Of a stretch of 64,000 nucleotides of DNA, positions 38,072 to 47,571 are shown in pieces. The notes under the pieces were generated by a model. That model made no database searches. It had not been told where the DNA came from and saw only the letters and a list, made by a program, of their open reading frames with translations. The stretch spans positions 141,743-205,742 of the forward strand of contig NZ_JACIJN010000008.1 in NCBI RefSeq assembly GCF_014199415.1, read 5' to 3'. Numbering within the stretch: position 1 is the first letter of the stretch; every line of letters begins with the position of its first letter. This stretch comes from Sphingomonas endophytica (GTDB taxonomy: Bacteria > Pseudomonadota > Alphaproteobacteria > Sphingomonadales > Sphingomonadaceae). Position numbers and translations under genes: made by a program.

Positions 38072-38965
38072 TCAGGGCGCTGCGTGCCGGACGATCGCCT
38101 CGCATAGCTCATGCGTGGCGAGGATCGCGGCGACATCGACGGCGCGGCGTTCGCGCGCGGCACGCAGGAAGTCGTCGCACATCGCCTCGAAACCACGTTG
38201 CTGCCCCACCGACACCCAGTCGCCGCGTCGAGACAGGCTTTTGGCCCCGCGCGTCTCGATGCGATCGGCCAGGTTCAGGACGCTGTGGCGTGCGCCTTCG
38301 CCGATCACGTCGAGACGCTCCTCGTCCAATCCGCTGTCACGATTCATGGTGCCAACCGCCGTGAAGCCGTCGCCCGCCAGCAGGAGCGTGACCGCGTGGA
38401 GCATCCCGTCCACGACATGCGTCTCGATCGTGCGGCGCCGCACCGGCGCGGGGGCGAGGAACAGCAACGTATCGACGACGTGGATGAAATCGTCGAAGAC
38501 GACCCGCCGCGGCAGGTCGGGCTGGCGGTGCCGGTGCTTTTCCATCGTGATGAGGCTGGCGTCGGGGCGGCGCAGCGCGACATAGTCGGGCGCGAACCGC
38601 CGGTTGAAGCCGAGCTGGAGCGGCGTGGCGCGCTGCGCGGCCAGCGCGGTCAACGCTTCGACCTCGGCGAGATTGTCGGCGAGCGGCTTGTCGACGAACG
38701 TAGGAATGTCGCGTTCGAGAAGCTGCCTGACCAGCCCGGCATGGGCCGGGGTGGCCGCATGGACGAAGGCCGCGTCGAAGGTCGTGGCGGCAAGCGCCTC
38801 CGCGGCATTGGCGTGGCGATGCGCGATCCGGAACGTCCGCCCGACCTCTTCGAGCACGGTCCGGTTCCGCGTCGCCAGATGCACGTCGAGATCGGGTCGC
38901 CGCGACAGGACCGGAAGATAGGCCTTGCGGGCGATGTCGCCCAGCCCGATCAGAAGCACGCGCAT
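38072..38965 (-). CDS. Gfo/Idh/MocA-family NAD(P)-dependent oxidoreductase
   Basis: A 297-residue protein with an N-terminal Rossmann motif (VLLIGLGDIARKAYLPVLS), the VDKPLADNLAEVEAL segment with the family Lys-Pro, and a C-terminal alpha/beta substrate domain. Length is short for the family (usually 330-380). GGGGGAG six bases upstream supports the ATG at 38965. Family members oxidise or reduce sugars, inositols and related polyols in the cytoplasm. It lies 107 bp from the SGNH gene on the same strand side with no clear operon partner; the substrate is unknown. Confidence 0.78.
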   Translation of the reverse strand: MRVLLIGLGDIARKAYLPVLSRRPDLDVHLATRNRTVLEEVGRTFRIAHRHANAAEALAATTFDAAFVHAATPAHAGLVRQLLERDIPTFVDKPLADNLAEVEALTALAAQRATPLQLGFNRRFAPDYVALRRPDASLITMEKHRHRQPDLPRRVVFDDFIHVVDTLLFLAPAPVRRRTIETHVVDGMLHAVTLLLAGDGFTAVGTMNRDSGLDEERLDVIGEGARHSVLNLADRIETRGAKSLSRRGDWVSVGQQRGFEAMCDDFLRAARERRAVDVAAILATHELCEAIVRHAAP

Positions 38966-39340
38966 GTTCATCTCCCCCGGCGAGCGACGGCAATAGCGCG
39001 CGCCTCGCCGGCCCGCCACCCGGATGGACGCCGCGTCGGAGGTCCGTCAGGCACTGGCCGATCACTGCCGTGGCGCGGGTTGATCCCGCCATCCGCACCA
39101 TTCGAGCGCCTTGGGATTCTGCTTGTTGGCAAGAAGCCCTTCCGTGTTCGTTATCGAGATCGTTGCGGCCATCCGGAAGAAAGGCGCGCAACGGCGCGAT
39201 CGCGGATGTGCGGGGACGGTGCCGAACGCCTCCGGGTGCCGTCGGGCCACCCCGTTCCCATCTTGGATTGTGGCGTGCGGCCTCCCACCTCGCACATGGG
39301 CGCGCATCGTCGCTCGTCCGCGACAATTCATGAGGCTGCG
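38966..39340. other. 375-bp stretch without a convincing gene
   Basis: GC-rich region between the oxidoreductase and a small secreted protein. A short minus-strand frame (39062-39171, 35 codons, using ATA and CTT codons that are rare in neighbouring genes) is open but lacks a ribosome site and shows no recognisable family; it may be a remnant. No tRNA, hairpin terminator or repeat array was seen. Confidence 0.3.
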
Positions 39341-39670
39341 ATGATCCTGGCTTTGCTGATCTCGGCCGCTGCGCCGCTTCAATGCACCCCGGCCGACTTC
39401 CTTTGCGATCTGGGCCGGTCGCCCACATACAGCGAGCAGGAGCAAGGGCGACTTGCTGCCGAGCGCCAGCGGGCCGAGCGCGAGGTGATCGAGCGCCAGG
39501 CCGCCGCAACCCGCGCCTCGTCGAGCAGCCAGGCGGCGGCGGCACGCGCGTTGCCGAACACGGTCGATACGCTGACCGCGGCCGGCCGGTGCGATGCCGC
39601 TGCCGACGCCGCGCTCGTCGGGGGCGATGTCGGCATGGCGCAGCAGGTCAGGACATACTGCAAACGCTGA
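39341..39670 (+). CDS. Small secreted protein with coiled-coil-like centre
   Basis: A 109-residue protein with a short signal peptide (ILALLISAAAPLQC), two early Cys residues (LQCTPADFLCD), a strongly charged helical middle (ERQRAEREVIERQAAATRAS) likely to form a coiled coil, and a C-terminal domain with two further Cys (AGRCDAAADA, RTYCKR). GAGG precedes the ATG. The four Cys could form two disulfides in the periplasm. No family is recognised and the neighbours give no functional hint; protein-like codon use and the signal peptide support it being a real gene. Confidence 0.6.
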   Translation: MILALLISAAAPLQCTPADFLCDLGRSPTYSEQEQGRLAAERQRAEREVIERQAAATRASSSSQAAAARALPNTVDTLTAAGRCDAAADAALVGGDVGMAQQVRTYCKR

Positions 39671-39762
39671 CGCAGACCGCGCTTCTCGAAGCGGGGCGAT
39701 GATCGAGCCAGCCGCTCTGCGCGATGCTTCGCAATCTGTCAGCCGGGTTAGGAAATCGCCGA

Positions 39763-39780
39763 CGGCGGCCCACGCCGCCG
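39763..39780. terminator. GC-rich hairpin between convergent genes
   Basis: CGGCGGC and GCCGCCG pair perfectly around CCAC, about 90 bp after the small secreted protein gene and 118 bp beyond the end of the convergent DUF4198 gene. No U-tract follows, so terminator activity is only possible. Confidence 0.25.
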
Positions 39781-39897
39781 CAGGGGGCCGGACGCCGCGA
39801 TGCCCGCGAAAACGAGCATATCGGGGATGGCACCGGGCACGAGGACGCTGCCGATCTCCGGGCGGCAGCTTTCGATGCGCTGCCACCGGTCAGACGG

Positions 39898-40527
39898 CTA
39901 CCCCGCAACGAAGCTCGTCGTGGTGATATGATGCAGCGTATGGATCGTCGCGCCGCGGTGCTGCCGCTCGCCCTCGTCGCGTGTCGCGGCGGTGAGCAGG
40001 TAGCGGCCCTTCACCGCGGCGGGCACCGCCACCTCACCGCGTCCATCGGTCCGCAGCTTGCGCGTCTCGCGCGTCGGCGTCACCAACGTCACCTCCGTAT
40101 CCGCGAGCGGGCGACCCGCGCGGATCACCGCGAACCGCGCGGCCGATGGCGTGACGGGCACGATCTCGAACGGCAATACCGCTTTGGCTTCGCTACGTCC
40201 GGCGCGCGCATAATAGACGATCGCCTCGCGCTTCGTGGCGGGACCCCAGGGGGCGAACACATCGTCGTCCCATGCGCGGACATCGCCGACGGCTGCCGCC
40301 ACCTCGATATGGTCGGCGCGACGCACCGTTCCGGCCCGGGCGGGCGACACCAGACGGGGCGCGCGCAGCTTGGCGAATTCAGGGTCGCCGCCGTCTGGGA
40401 CCGGCTCCGCCGGCTCGCCCAGATAGATGCGCGCCGGCGCGGCGCCGTCACGTTCGATCCACACCTCGTGCGCGGCGGCCAGCGTCGAGGTGCCGAGCAG
40501 GGCGGCGGAGAGAAACAGCTTGAACAA
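39898..40527 (-). CDS. DUF4198-like secreted protein
   Basis: A 209-residue protein with a signal peptide (FKLFLSAALLGTSTLAAA) followed at once by HEVWIERDG, the usual start of DUF4198 (NikM-like / metal-associated) proteins, and by a C-terminal Ig-like part (RPLADTEVTLVTPTRETRKL). The final region is His-rich (TIHTLHH), consistent with metal binding. A TTG start at 40527 is chosen because AGGAG lies seven bases upstream and the signal peptide then begins properly; the ATG at 40548 lacks a ribosome site. Possibly a periplasmic nickel/cobalt or copper-related protein; role not proven. Confidence 0.72.
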   Translation of the reverse strand: MFKLFLSAALLGTSTLAAAHEVWIERDGAAPARIYLGEPAEPVPDGGDPEFAKLRAPRLVSPARAGTVRRADHIEVAAAVGDVRAWDDDVFAPWGPATKREAIVYYARAGRSEAKAVLPFEIVPVTPSAARFAVIRAGRPLADTEVTLVTPTRETRKLRTDGRGEVAVPAAVKGRYLLTAATRDEGERQHRGATIHTLHHITTTSFVAG

Positions 40528-40801
40528 ATGCAGTCTCCTGAAAGGCATGGCCGAATGTCGCACGCGGCGTCGCGATGACGCAATATGATTGGCGCGGCCA
40601 ACCCGCCGCCCTCGTCGTGAGCCGCGCCCTTGTCAGCGCCCGCGATCGCCCCCCGGATGATCGACCGGGCTTACGCTCGCAGGCCCGTCGCACAGCCACC
40701 CGGCGGCGGTGGTCGGCAGCTCGTTGATGCTGCGAATCCGCCGCCGCATCAATCCATTCGCATCTCGCCACGGCAACGTCTGCCGACCGGCGTGAACGGG
40801 A

Positions 40802-41395
40802 TCATTGTTGGGGCGGCGCGTCTTTCGTGGCCGCGGGATCGCTGGCCTGTGCGCGGTTCATGTTCTCGACCTCCGCCTTCGTCTTGAAGTCGAGCAGTTC
40901 GACCTGGAACACGAGATCGGCGTTCGCCGGGATCGGCCCCGATGCGCGGGCGCCATAGCCCAACGCCGCCGGAATGCAGAAGCGTGCGACGCCGGTGCGC
41001 GCCATCGTCTGCAATCCCTGCGAGAAGCCCGGGATCACCGCGTCGACGGGCAGCGGCGACTGCATTCCCTGATCGAACACCGTGCCGGTTGCCGCGAGAT
41101 AGCCGATATAGTTCACCAGCACGACATCGCCCGTACCCGGCCGGGCGCCCGTGCCGTCGCGCAGCGTCGTCGCGCCCAGCCCGGCCGCGGACGTCGTCGC
41201 ACACACGCGCTGCCCGGCCGGCACCACCGGATTTAGCGGCAGCGGGATGATCCGGTTGTCTGCCTTGATCGTCGCCGGCGTGGCGACGGACGGCTTTTGC
41301 GAGGCAGCCGCCGCGATCGCCGGCAGCGGCGCAGCGAGCGAAGCCAGCAGCGCGGTCCGGATGAGGCGGGACGAAGCTTGCGAAAGGATCGACAT
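40802..41395 (-). CDS. Secreted FKBP-type peptidyl-prolyl cis-trans isomerase
   Basis: A 197-residue protein with a signal peptide (RTALLASLAAPLPAIAAAAS) and an FKBP domain in the C-terminal half (TGDVVLVNYIGYLAATGTVF, VIPGFSQGLQTMARTGVARF, IPAALGYGARASGPIPANAD, LVFQVELLDF). These match the conserved strands and the YG....IP loop of FKBPs. It accelerates proline isomerisation during folding of periplasmic or outer-membrane proteins. The ATG at 41395 is the first that gives a normal signal peptide. It is divergent from the TonB receptor gene downstream. Confidence 0.87.
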   Translation of the reverse strand: MSILSQASSRLIRTALLASLAAPLPAIAAAASQKPSVATPATIKADNRIIPLPLNPVVPAGQRVCATTSAAGLGATTLRDGTGARPGTGDVVLVNYIGYLAATGTVFDQGMQSPLPVDAVIPGFSQGLQTMARTGVARFCIPAALGYGARASGPIPANADLVFQVELLDFKTKAEVENMNRAQASDPAATKDAPPQQ

Positions 41396-41571
41396 GGCCG
41401 CCGCTATAGGCAAGCGCGGTCGGTCGGCCAAGCCGTCCCAAATGATCCGCCGACGCCGGTGTCGCCTCGCCAGCGAGGGCGCCCGGCAACCGGCGCCGGT
41501 CCGGCTTCGTCGACTTCCGTCCGCCACGCCACCTTCGCAACAAAGGTTCACAAAGTTTCCCATTGCTATCA

Positions 41572-41592
41572 ATGGTAAGGCAACCTATCCAA
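41572..41592. promoter_or_regulatory. 21-bp TTGG-N13-CCAA type site upstream of TonB receptor
   Basis: The site begins ATGGTAAGG and ends CTATCCAA. It aligns base by base with the sites at 50914-50934 and 51027-51047 (shared TGGyAAG and TA.CCA ends) and lies 43 bp before the receptor ATG. The layout (inverted TTGG/CCAA ends) fits a FadR-subfamily GntR operator; the GntR gene at 47572 is the likely binder. Confidence 0.5.
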
Positions 41593-41635
41593 AAGTCGAA
41601 CATAAAGATGGACTCACCATCTGACGGAGGGGACG

Positions 41636-44437
41636 ATGAAGCGCTTGTCTCACATGAACCTGCTGACGGTTTCCGTCGGCGTCCTTGCCCTGTGTCATCC
41701 GCTGGGCGCGGCGGCGCAGACGCCGCAGTCGATCGACGCGCCAACTGCGGCGACCGACCCGTCGATCGACCTGCCCGCGGACCCGACCGCCGCTGCCGCG
41801 CAGGACGCGGGTGCGGGCGAGGTGGTGGTGACGGGGAGCCGCATCGCGCGCTCCACCTTCCAGCAGCCGACCCCGATCACGACGATCACCGAGCAGCAAC
41901 TGGAGCAGAAAGCCGCCACCAACGTCGTCGACCTGTTGCGCGACGTGCCCGCGCTACGCCCCAACCGCAACAACGGCAGCGGTCGCAATCTCGGTCTCGC
42001 GACGTTCAACATGCGCGCGCTCGGCTCGACGCGCACGCTGCTGCTGGTCGACGGACAGCGCGTGATGGACAGCAGCCCGATCGCCAACGGATTCGACATC
42101 AACATCCTGCCCGCGCCGTTGATCGCGCGGCTGGATATCGTCACCGCGGGCGCGTCGTCGGTCTATGGCTCCGACGCGATCACCGGCGTGGTCAATCTGA
42201 TCCTCGCCGACAATGTCGAGGGCGGAAAGCTCGACGCGCAATATAACGTCTCGACCCACGGCGATCTCGGGCAGATTTCGGCGAGCGCGCTGTACGGTGG
42301 CAAGTTCGGCGGCAACCGCGGGCGCTATTTGCTCGCCGGCTCCTACTTCAACCAGCCCGACATCATCTACCAGGGCGCGCGCGACTGGGGGCGCAACGGC
42401 GTCACCTTCATCCCCAATGCCGCCTATACGCCGACCAACGGGCAGTTCCGGCAGTTGATCGTGCCCAACGCGCGCTATTCGCAGATGACCGCCGGCGGCG
42501 TCATCACCTCGACCGGGCCGTTGCGCAACATCCAGTTCGGCGCGAACGGCGCGCAGTCGATCTTCCAGCAGGGCACCAACGTCGGCACCGTCTGGATGGA
42601 AGGCGGCGAGGGGTTGATGCCGCAGCCGACCTTCGCGCCCTTGCAGGTCGCCTCGCGCCAGATCAGCGGCTTCGGCCGGCTCAGCTACGATTTCACCGAC
42701 GACGTGACCGGCCGCCTCGACGTGCTCGCCGCCAATACGCTGGCGCGCAGCACCGGCAATTACAACACCAACAACGGCGACATCACGATCCGTCGCGACA
42801 ATGCCTTCCTGCCCACGAACATCCGCGATGCGATGATCGCCAACAATCTGACGACGATCCGCGTCGGCCGCTACAATCCGGAACAGGGCCGCAACGAGAA
42901 CTCGACCGAGAACAGCTATTACCGGGTCAGCGGTGCGCTGACCGGCTCGCTGTCGGAGACGTGGAAGTGGGCGCTGGGCGGCAGCTACACCTATGCCCGC
43001 TCGCTGATCGAGGGACGCAACAACCGCAATCAGGGCAATTGGGCGCTGGCGCTCGATGCGGTGGTCGGCCCGAACGGTCAGCCGGTCTGCCGTTCGACGC
43101 TGACCAACCCGGGCAACGGCTGCGTCCCCGCCAATATTTTCGGGATCGGGGCCGTTACGCCCGAAGTGAACGCGTATGTGCTCGGCACCTCGCGACAGGA
43201 TTCGCGATCGCAGAGCGGCATCGCCAATTTGAACGTGTCGGGGACGGTGTTCGATACTTGGGCCGGCCCGGTGAAGGTGGCGGTGGGCGGCGAATATCGC
43301 CGGGACTCGGTCGACAACCGCTCCGATCCGGTCTCGGACGTCAACGGCTGGCGGCAGGGGACGTTCGGTTCCTATTACGGCAAGCTGGAGGTCAAGGAAG
43401 CCTATGGCGAAGTGTCGATCCCGCTGGCGCGCGAGACCGGGTTCGCGCGCAGCCTCGACCTCGATCTCGCCGGGCGCGTCGTCGATTACAGCACCGTCGG
43501 GTCGACCGCGGTGTGGAAGGCCGGGCTGAACTACGCGATCAACGACGACATCCGCCTGCGCACCACCTATTCGCGCGACTTCCGTGCGCCGCGCATCAAC
43601 GATCTGTTCGCGCAGGCCAATATCCGCATCGGCACCGTCACCGATTTTCTGACCAACCGCACCGCCAACGTGAACTTCCTGATCGGCGGCAACCCGAATC
43701 TCGGGCCGGAGACCGCCTATACCTTTACCGGCGGGATCGTGTTGCAGCCGTCCTTCATCCCGCGGCTGCAGCTCTCGGCGGACTTCTACGACATCGACCT
43801 GCGCGACGCGATCATTACGCCGGGGCAGCAGGAGGTGGTCGACCGCTGCGGCCGCGGCGACCAGATCTTCTGCGCGGGCGTGCTGCGCGACGAAACCGGC
43901 GCGATCACGCAGGTCAACGCCAACTCGTTCAACGCGCAGACGCTCAAGACCCGCGGCGTGGATTTCGAGGCGAGCTATGCCTTCCCGCTGTTCGCGGGCA
44001 CCTTCACCACGCGCGCGCTGGCGACCTATGTCGACCGGCTGGTCTCCTCCACCGCCAACGGACAGGTCGACACCGCCGGGCAGTTGCAGGGCGGGTTCGC
44101 GACACCCAAGTGGCGCGGCTCCACGACGTTCCTGTATGATCAGGGGCCGCTCAACCTGCGGTTGCTGTTCAACTATATCGGCCCGGGCACCTTCGACAAT
44201 GCGTTCGGTCCGCTCGACCTGAACCGCAACCATTATCCGGCGTATCTCTATACCGACATGTCGGTCACCTATGACGTCACCGATCGCTTCCAGATCTACG
44301 CGAAGGTCGAGAACCTGACCGACACCGATCCGCCGCTGCTCGCGGAATCGAGCATTACCGTCGCGCTCGCCACCCTGTCGCAATATCACGATCTGCGCGG
44401 TCGCGTGGTCGGCATCGGCGGGCGGATCCGCTTCTAG
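41636..44437 (+). CDS. TonB-dependent outer-membrane receptor
   Basis: A 933-residue receptor with a signal peptide (SVGVLALCHPLGAAAQT), a TonB-box-like VVVTGSRI, a plug domain (NMRALGSTRTLLLVDGQR, then ASSVYGSDAITGVVNL) and a barrel ending in GGRIRF. GGAGGGG precedes the ATG. It heads an operon with tartronate-semialdehyde reductase and a GHL6-type hydrolase, so its ligand is probably a glycoside or oligosaccharide whose breakdown yields three-carbon acids. It is only moderately similar to the receptors at 15893 and 59726. Confidence 0.88.
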   Translation: MKRLSHMNLLTVSVGVLALCHPLGAAAQTPQSIDAPTAATDPSIDLPADPTAAAAQDAGAGEVVVTGSRIARSTFQQPTPITTITEQQLEQKAATNVVDLLRDVPALRPNRNNGSGRNLGLATFNMRALGSTRTLLLVDGQRVMDSSPIANGFDINILPAPLIARLDIVTAGASSVYGSDAITGVVNLILADNVEGGKLDAQYNVSTHGDLGQISASALYGGKFGGNRGRYLLAGSYFNQPDIIYQGARDWGRNGVTFIPNAAYTPTNGQFRQLIVPNARYSQMTAGGVITSTGPLRNIQFGANGAQSIFQQGTNVGTVWMEGGEGLMPQPTFAPLQVASRQISGFGRLSYDFTDDVTGRLDVLAANTLARSTGNYNTNNGDITIRRDNAFLPTNIRDAMIANNLTTIRVGRYNPEQGRNENSTENSYYRVSGALTGSLSETWKWALGGSYTYARSLIEGRNNRNQGNWALALDAVVGPNGQPVCRSTLTNPGNGCVPANIFGIGAVTPEVNAYVLGTSRQDSRSQSGIANLNVSGTVFDTWAGPVKVAVGGEYRRDSVDNRSDPVSDVNGWRQGTFGSYYGKLEVKEAYGEVSIPLARETGFARSLDLDLAGRVVDYSTVGSTAVWKAGLNYAINDDIRLRTTYSRDFRAPRINDLFAQANIRIGTVTDFLTNRTANVNFLIGGNPNLGPETAYTFTGGIVLQPSFIPRLQLSADFYDIDLRDAIITPGQQEVVDRCGRGDQIFCAGVLRDETGAITQVNANSFNAQTLKTRGVDFEASYAFPLFAGTFTTRALATYVDRLVSSTANGQVDTAGQLQGGFATPKWRGSTTFLYDQGPLNLRLLFNYIGPGTFDNAFGPLDLNRNHYPAYLYTDMSVTYDVTDRFQIYAKVENLTDTDPPLLAESSITVALATLSQYHDLRGRVVGIGGRIRF

Positions 44438-44475
44438 GCGGCAAGCATGACCCTTTTACTTCCGAGGTACAGCGC

Positions 44476-45369
44476 ATGAAGATCGGCTTTGTCGGCACCG
44501 GGATCATGGGGCGGCCGATGGCCGGGCACCTGCAGGCGGCGGGGCATGAGCTGTTGCTGGTGCAACATCGCTCGCCGGTTGCGGAGGAGTTGCTGGCGGG
44601 CGGGGCGACCGTCTGCGCTTCGGCGGACGATCTCGCCGCCCAGGCGGAAATCGTGATCCTGATGCTTCCCGACACGCCCGACGTCGAGCGCGCGCTGTTC
44701 GGCGCGCAGGGCGTCGTCGCCGGGCTGCGTCCCGGCACCTGCGTCGTCGACATGAGCTCGATCGACCCGATCGCGACCCGTGACTTCGCCGCGCGGATCG
44801 CGGCGGCCGGCGGCGACTATGTCGATGCGCCGGTGTCGGGCGGCGAGGTCGGGGCGAAGGCGGCGTCGCTGACGATCATGTGCGGCGGCAGCGAAGCGGC
44901 ATTCGCACGCGTCGCGCCGCTCTTCGCGGTGATGGGCAAGAACGTCACCCACGTCGGAGACGTCGGTGCCGGGCAGGTCGCGAAGGTCGCCAACCAGATT
45001 ATCGTCGCGCTCAATATCGAGGCGGTCGCCGAGGCGCTGCTGTTCGCGTCCAAGGCCGGGGTCGATCCCGACAAGGTCCGCGCCGCGCTGATGGGCGGGT
45101 TCGCCGCGTCGCGCGTGCTGGAGGTGCATGGGCAGCGGATGATCGACCGCACCTTCGCGCCCGGCTTCCGCATCGCCCTGCACCAGAAGGACCTCAACCT
45201 CGCGCTGTCGAGCGCGCGCGCGCTGGGGCTTGCGCTGCCGAACACCGCCTCGGCGCAGCAATTGTTCAGCGCCTGTGTCGCGCGCGGCGGCGCGGACTGG
45301 GATCATTCGGCAATGGTGCAGGCGCTGGAGGCGCTGGCGGATCATGCGATCGCGAAGGTCGGGGCGTGA
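44476..45369 (+). CDS. garR: Tartronate semialdehyde (2-hydroxy-3-oxopropionate) reductase
   Basis: A 297-residue beta-hydroxyacid dehydrogenase. N-terminal Rossmann motif MKIGFVGTGIMGRPMAGHL, substrate-site motif DAPVSGGEVGAK and catalytic Lys170 in VAKVANQI are all standard. Length and NTASAQQLF C-terminal region match GarR/GlxR, which reduce tartronate semialdehyde to D-glycerate with NAD(P)H in the cytoplasm. It sits 38 bp after the receptor gene and overlaps the next gene by GTGA. With hydroxypyruvate isomerase and glycerate 2-kinase encoded further right, it completes a route from hydroxypyruvate to 2-phosphoglycerate. Confidence 0.88.
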   Translation: MKIGFVGTGIMGRPMAGHLQAAGHELLLVQHRSPVAEELLAGGATVCASADDLAAQAEIVILMLPDTPDVERALFGAQGVVAGLRPGTCVVDMSSIDPIATRDFAARIAAAGGDYVDAPVSGGEVGAKAASLTIMCGGSEAAFARVAPLFAVMGKNVTHVGDVGAGQVAKVANQIIVALNIEAVAEALLFASKAGVDPDKVRAALMGGFAASRVLEVHGQRMIDRTFAPGFRIALHQKDLNLALSSARALGLALPNTASAQQLFSACVARGGADWDHSAMVQALEALADHAIAKVGA

Positions 45370-47507
45370 CCGTCTCGCGGCGCCTCGCGCTCCAGACGTT
45401 GTCGCTGGCCGGGCTCGGCGTGGCGGGCGGCGCGCTGGCGCAGGGGCCGCGGACGGGTGGGGCGTTCGACCCCAAACACTGGTGGTTGCAGGATTATCGC
45501 ATCGTCCAGACGAATCTGCGCGAGATCGACATTCGCGAGAACCCGCGCACGATCGCCCGCGCGATCCGCGATTTCGGCGGCAACGTCATCGTCTCGAACA
45601 TCGGCGGGATCGTCGCTTTCTATCCGACGAAACTGCCCTACCAGCGGCGTAACCCGTATATGGGCCGCGGCGACTTCGTGCGCGAGATGATCGCCGCCGC
45701 GCACGACGAGGGGCTCGCATACATCGGCCGCTTCGACCTCTCCAAGGCGATGCAGCCGGTCTATGACGCGCATCCCGACTGGTTCATGCAGAACCGCGAC
45801 GGCACCCCGCGCGCGTTCGCCGGCACCTATCAGGCTTGTCCGAACGGCGGCTGGGCGCAGGACTATGGGCTGCGGCTGCTCAGCGAGGGGCTGACCCGCT
45901 ACAAGCCCGACGGCATCTTCTTCAACATGACCGGCTATCCGCGTACCGATTACGCCAATGTCGACCACGGCATCTGCGTGTGCGGCAATTGCCGGCGCGT
46001 GTTCCGCGAGATGTACGGACGCGAGCTGCCCGCGAAAGAAGGCTATGGCGATCCCGCCTGGCCCGACTATCTCGCCTTTCAAGCGCGGACGTCAGAGGCG
46101 CTGCGCAAACGCATCTCCGATCATATCGCGACGCTCGCGCCCGGCGTGCCAATCGCGCAGCACGACAGCACCGAGCAGGTCGGCCGCGGCGAGGTGCAGC
46201 GCCGCGTCGATCGCACCGGCCCGGAATGGGCGTACCAGTCGGGCGAGCAATGCCGCGCCGCTTCGGCCCGCAGCCCCGGCACGCCGTGGTCGTCGACCTC
46301 CACCGCGCACATCGACTATCCATGGCGACAGGTGACCGAGACCGCCGCCTATCACGAGAACCGCATGGCGCAGGCGATGGGGGTCGGCGCGAAGCTCGAT
46401 CTGTACCTGATGGGCACGCTCGCCGACCAGAACGATCCGACCTACCTGCCGCCGGTGTCGCGGCTGTTCAAATGGCGCGCCTCGAACGAACGTGCCTATG
46501 CGGGGATGAGCGAGTCCGCGCGCGTCGGCCTCTATCAGTCGGGCGCGTCGGCGCGGCTGGCCGGAATGACGCCCTATGCGGCGTGGCAGACCGCCGAGCT
46601 TCGCGGACTCTACAGCGCGCTGGTCGACGCGCGGATCCCGTTCCGCTTCGTCAGCGATGCCCGCGTCGCCGATGGCACCACCGACCTGAGCGCGGGCTTG
46701 GACGTGATCGTCCTCCCCAATGCGATGATGCTGTCGGACGCGGAAGCGGCGGCGCTGGACCGCTTCGTCGAGTGCGGCGGCCTGCTGATCGCGACCGCCA
46801 TGCCCGGCGCCTTCGATGAGAAGGGGCAGCCGCGCGCGACGGTGCCGCTCGCTTGTTTCCCGCTCGCCCGCTACACACCGCCGCAGCCGATCGAGGGCTG
46901 GACGCTCGACCCCGCGGTCAGCACGCTCAAGGTGACCGGACGCGTCCCGCTCGACGGCGTCTATGCCGGTGGCACCGCGCGCGCGGATGTCGAGACGCTG
47001 ATGCGCTTCGCCCCCGATCAGCGTTATGGCCCGCCCGAGTTCAGCTACGCCATCCCCGGTGTCGCGGCGCGGCGCGACCCCGGCGTGTCGCTGCGCACGC
47101 ACGGGAAGGGGCGCGCGGCGCACCTCCCGTGGTTCGTCGGCTGGCAGTATCTCCGCGACGGCCTGCCGGTGCATCGCGAGCTGATCGAGCGGCTGATCGC
47201 ACGCCACGCACCCGCGCCGCGCTTCGTTCTGGCGGGCGCCGGCCCGGTCGAGCTGATGGTAATGAGCCGCAGCGACGGCGCGTCGTTGCTGACGATGGTG
47301 AACTACGCGGGGCAGCGGAACACGCATTATGCGCCACCGCCCGCGCTGCACGGCCTGCGGCTCGGGGTACGCGGCGCGGTGTCCGGCGCACGCGCGCTGG
47401 TCGGCGGACAGGCGCTGGCGGGATCGGCGGCACCCGACGCTACCGGACTCACATGGCTCGACCTGCCGCCGGTCGGGGCGTTCGAGGCGGTGCTGCTGAA
47501 CGGCTGA
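45366..47507 (+). CDS. Secreted GHL6-type putative glycoside hydrolase with trimerisation-like domain (1)
   Basis: A 713-residue protein with a Tat/Sec signal (SRRLALQTLSLAGLGVAGGA). The N-terminal TIM-barrel part (IDIRENPRTIARAIRDFGGN, then PDGIFFNMTGYPRTDYANVD) resembles hypothetical glycosyl hydrolase family GHL6; it includes a CVCGNCRRVF cysteine cluster. The C-terminal half (about residues 400-600, SAGLDVIVLPNAMMLSDAEA) is like the beta-galactosidase trimerisation domain, a GATase-like module. No established catalytic residues can be named. It is clearly paralogous to the protein at 51083. GTG start coupled to the reductase stop codon; expected in the periplasm. Confidence 0.72.
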   Translation: MTVSRRLALQTLSLAGLGVAGGALAQGPRTGGAFDPKHWWLQDYRIVQTNLREIDIRENPRTIARAIRDFGGNVIVSNIGGIVAFYPTKLPYQRRNPYMGRGDFVREMIAAAHDEGLAYIGRFDLSKAMQPVYDAHPDWFMQNRDGTPRAFAGTYQACPNGGWAQDYGLRLLSEGLTRYKPDGIFFNMTGYPRTDYANVDHGICVCGNCRRVFREMYGRELPAKEGYGDPAWPDYLAFQARTSEALRKRISDHIATLAPGVPIAQHDSTEQVGRGEVQRRVDRTGPEWAYQSGEQCRAASARSPGTPWSSTSTAHIDYPWRQVTETAAYHENRMAQAMGVGAKLDLYLMGTLADQNDPTYLPPVSRLFKWRASNERAYAGMSESARVGLYQSGASARLAGMTPYAAWQTAELRGLYSALVDARIPFRFVSDARVADGTTDLSAGLDVIVLPNAMMLSDAEAAALDRFVECGGLLIATAMPGAFDEKGQPRATVPLACFPLARYTPPQPIEGWTLDPAVSTLKVTGRVPLDGVYAGGTARADVETLMRFAPDQRYGPPEFSYAIPGVAARRDPGVSLRTHGKGRAAHLPWFVGWQYLRDGLPVHRELIERLIARHAPAPRFVLAGAGPVELMVMSRSDGASLLTMVNYAGQRNTHYAPPPALHGLRLGVRGAVSGARALVGGQALAGSAAPDATGLTWLDLPPVGAFEAVLLNG

Positions 47508-47571
47508 CGTCGGCGCTTTTAGCGACGCATGGGCGGCGCTATATCTGGATCATGATTTCAGGCGCACTCCG

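Noticed and set aside
39073..39092. A 19-base sequence (GGTTGATCCCGCCATCCGC) that also occurs inside the aldo/keto reductase gene near 55538
   Set aside because: Flanking sequences do not match and there is no sign of duplication or mobile DNA; short GC-rich coincidence.
40724..40752. TTGATGC...GCATCAA inverted repeat as terminator of the FKBP or DUF4198 gene
   Set aside because: Fifteen-base loop, no U-tract and a position upstream of the DUF4198 gene and beyond the FKBP stop; not convincing.
41547..41572. TTCACA...TATCAA as a promoter for the receptor at 41636
   Set aside because: Spacing is 14 bp, too short for a normal sigma-70 promoter.
47520..47571. A fourth copy of the 21-bp operator upstream of the GntR gene at 47572
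   Set aside because: The stretch TGGGCGGCGCTATATCTGG matches the element too poorly to support autoregulation.
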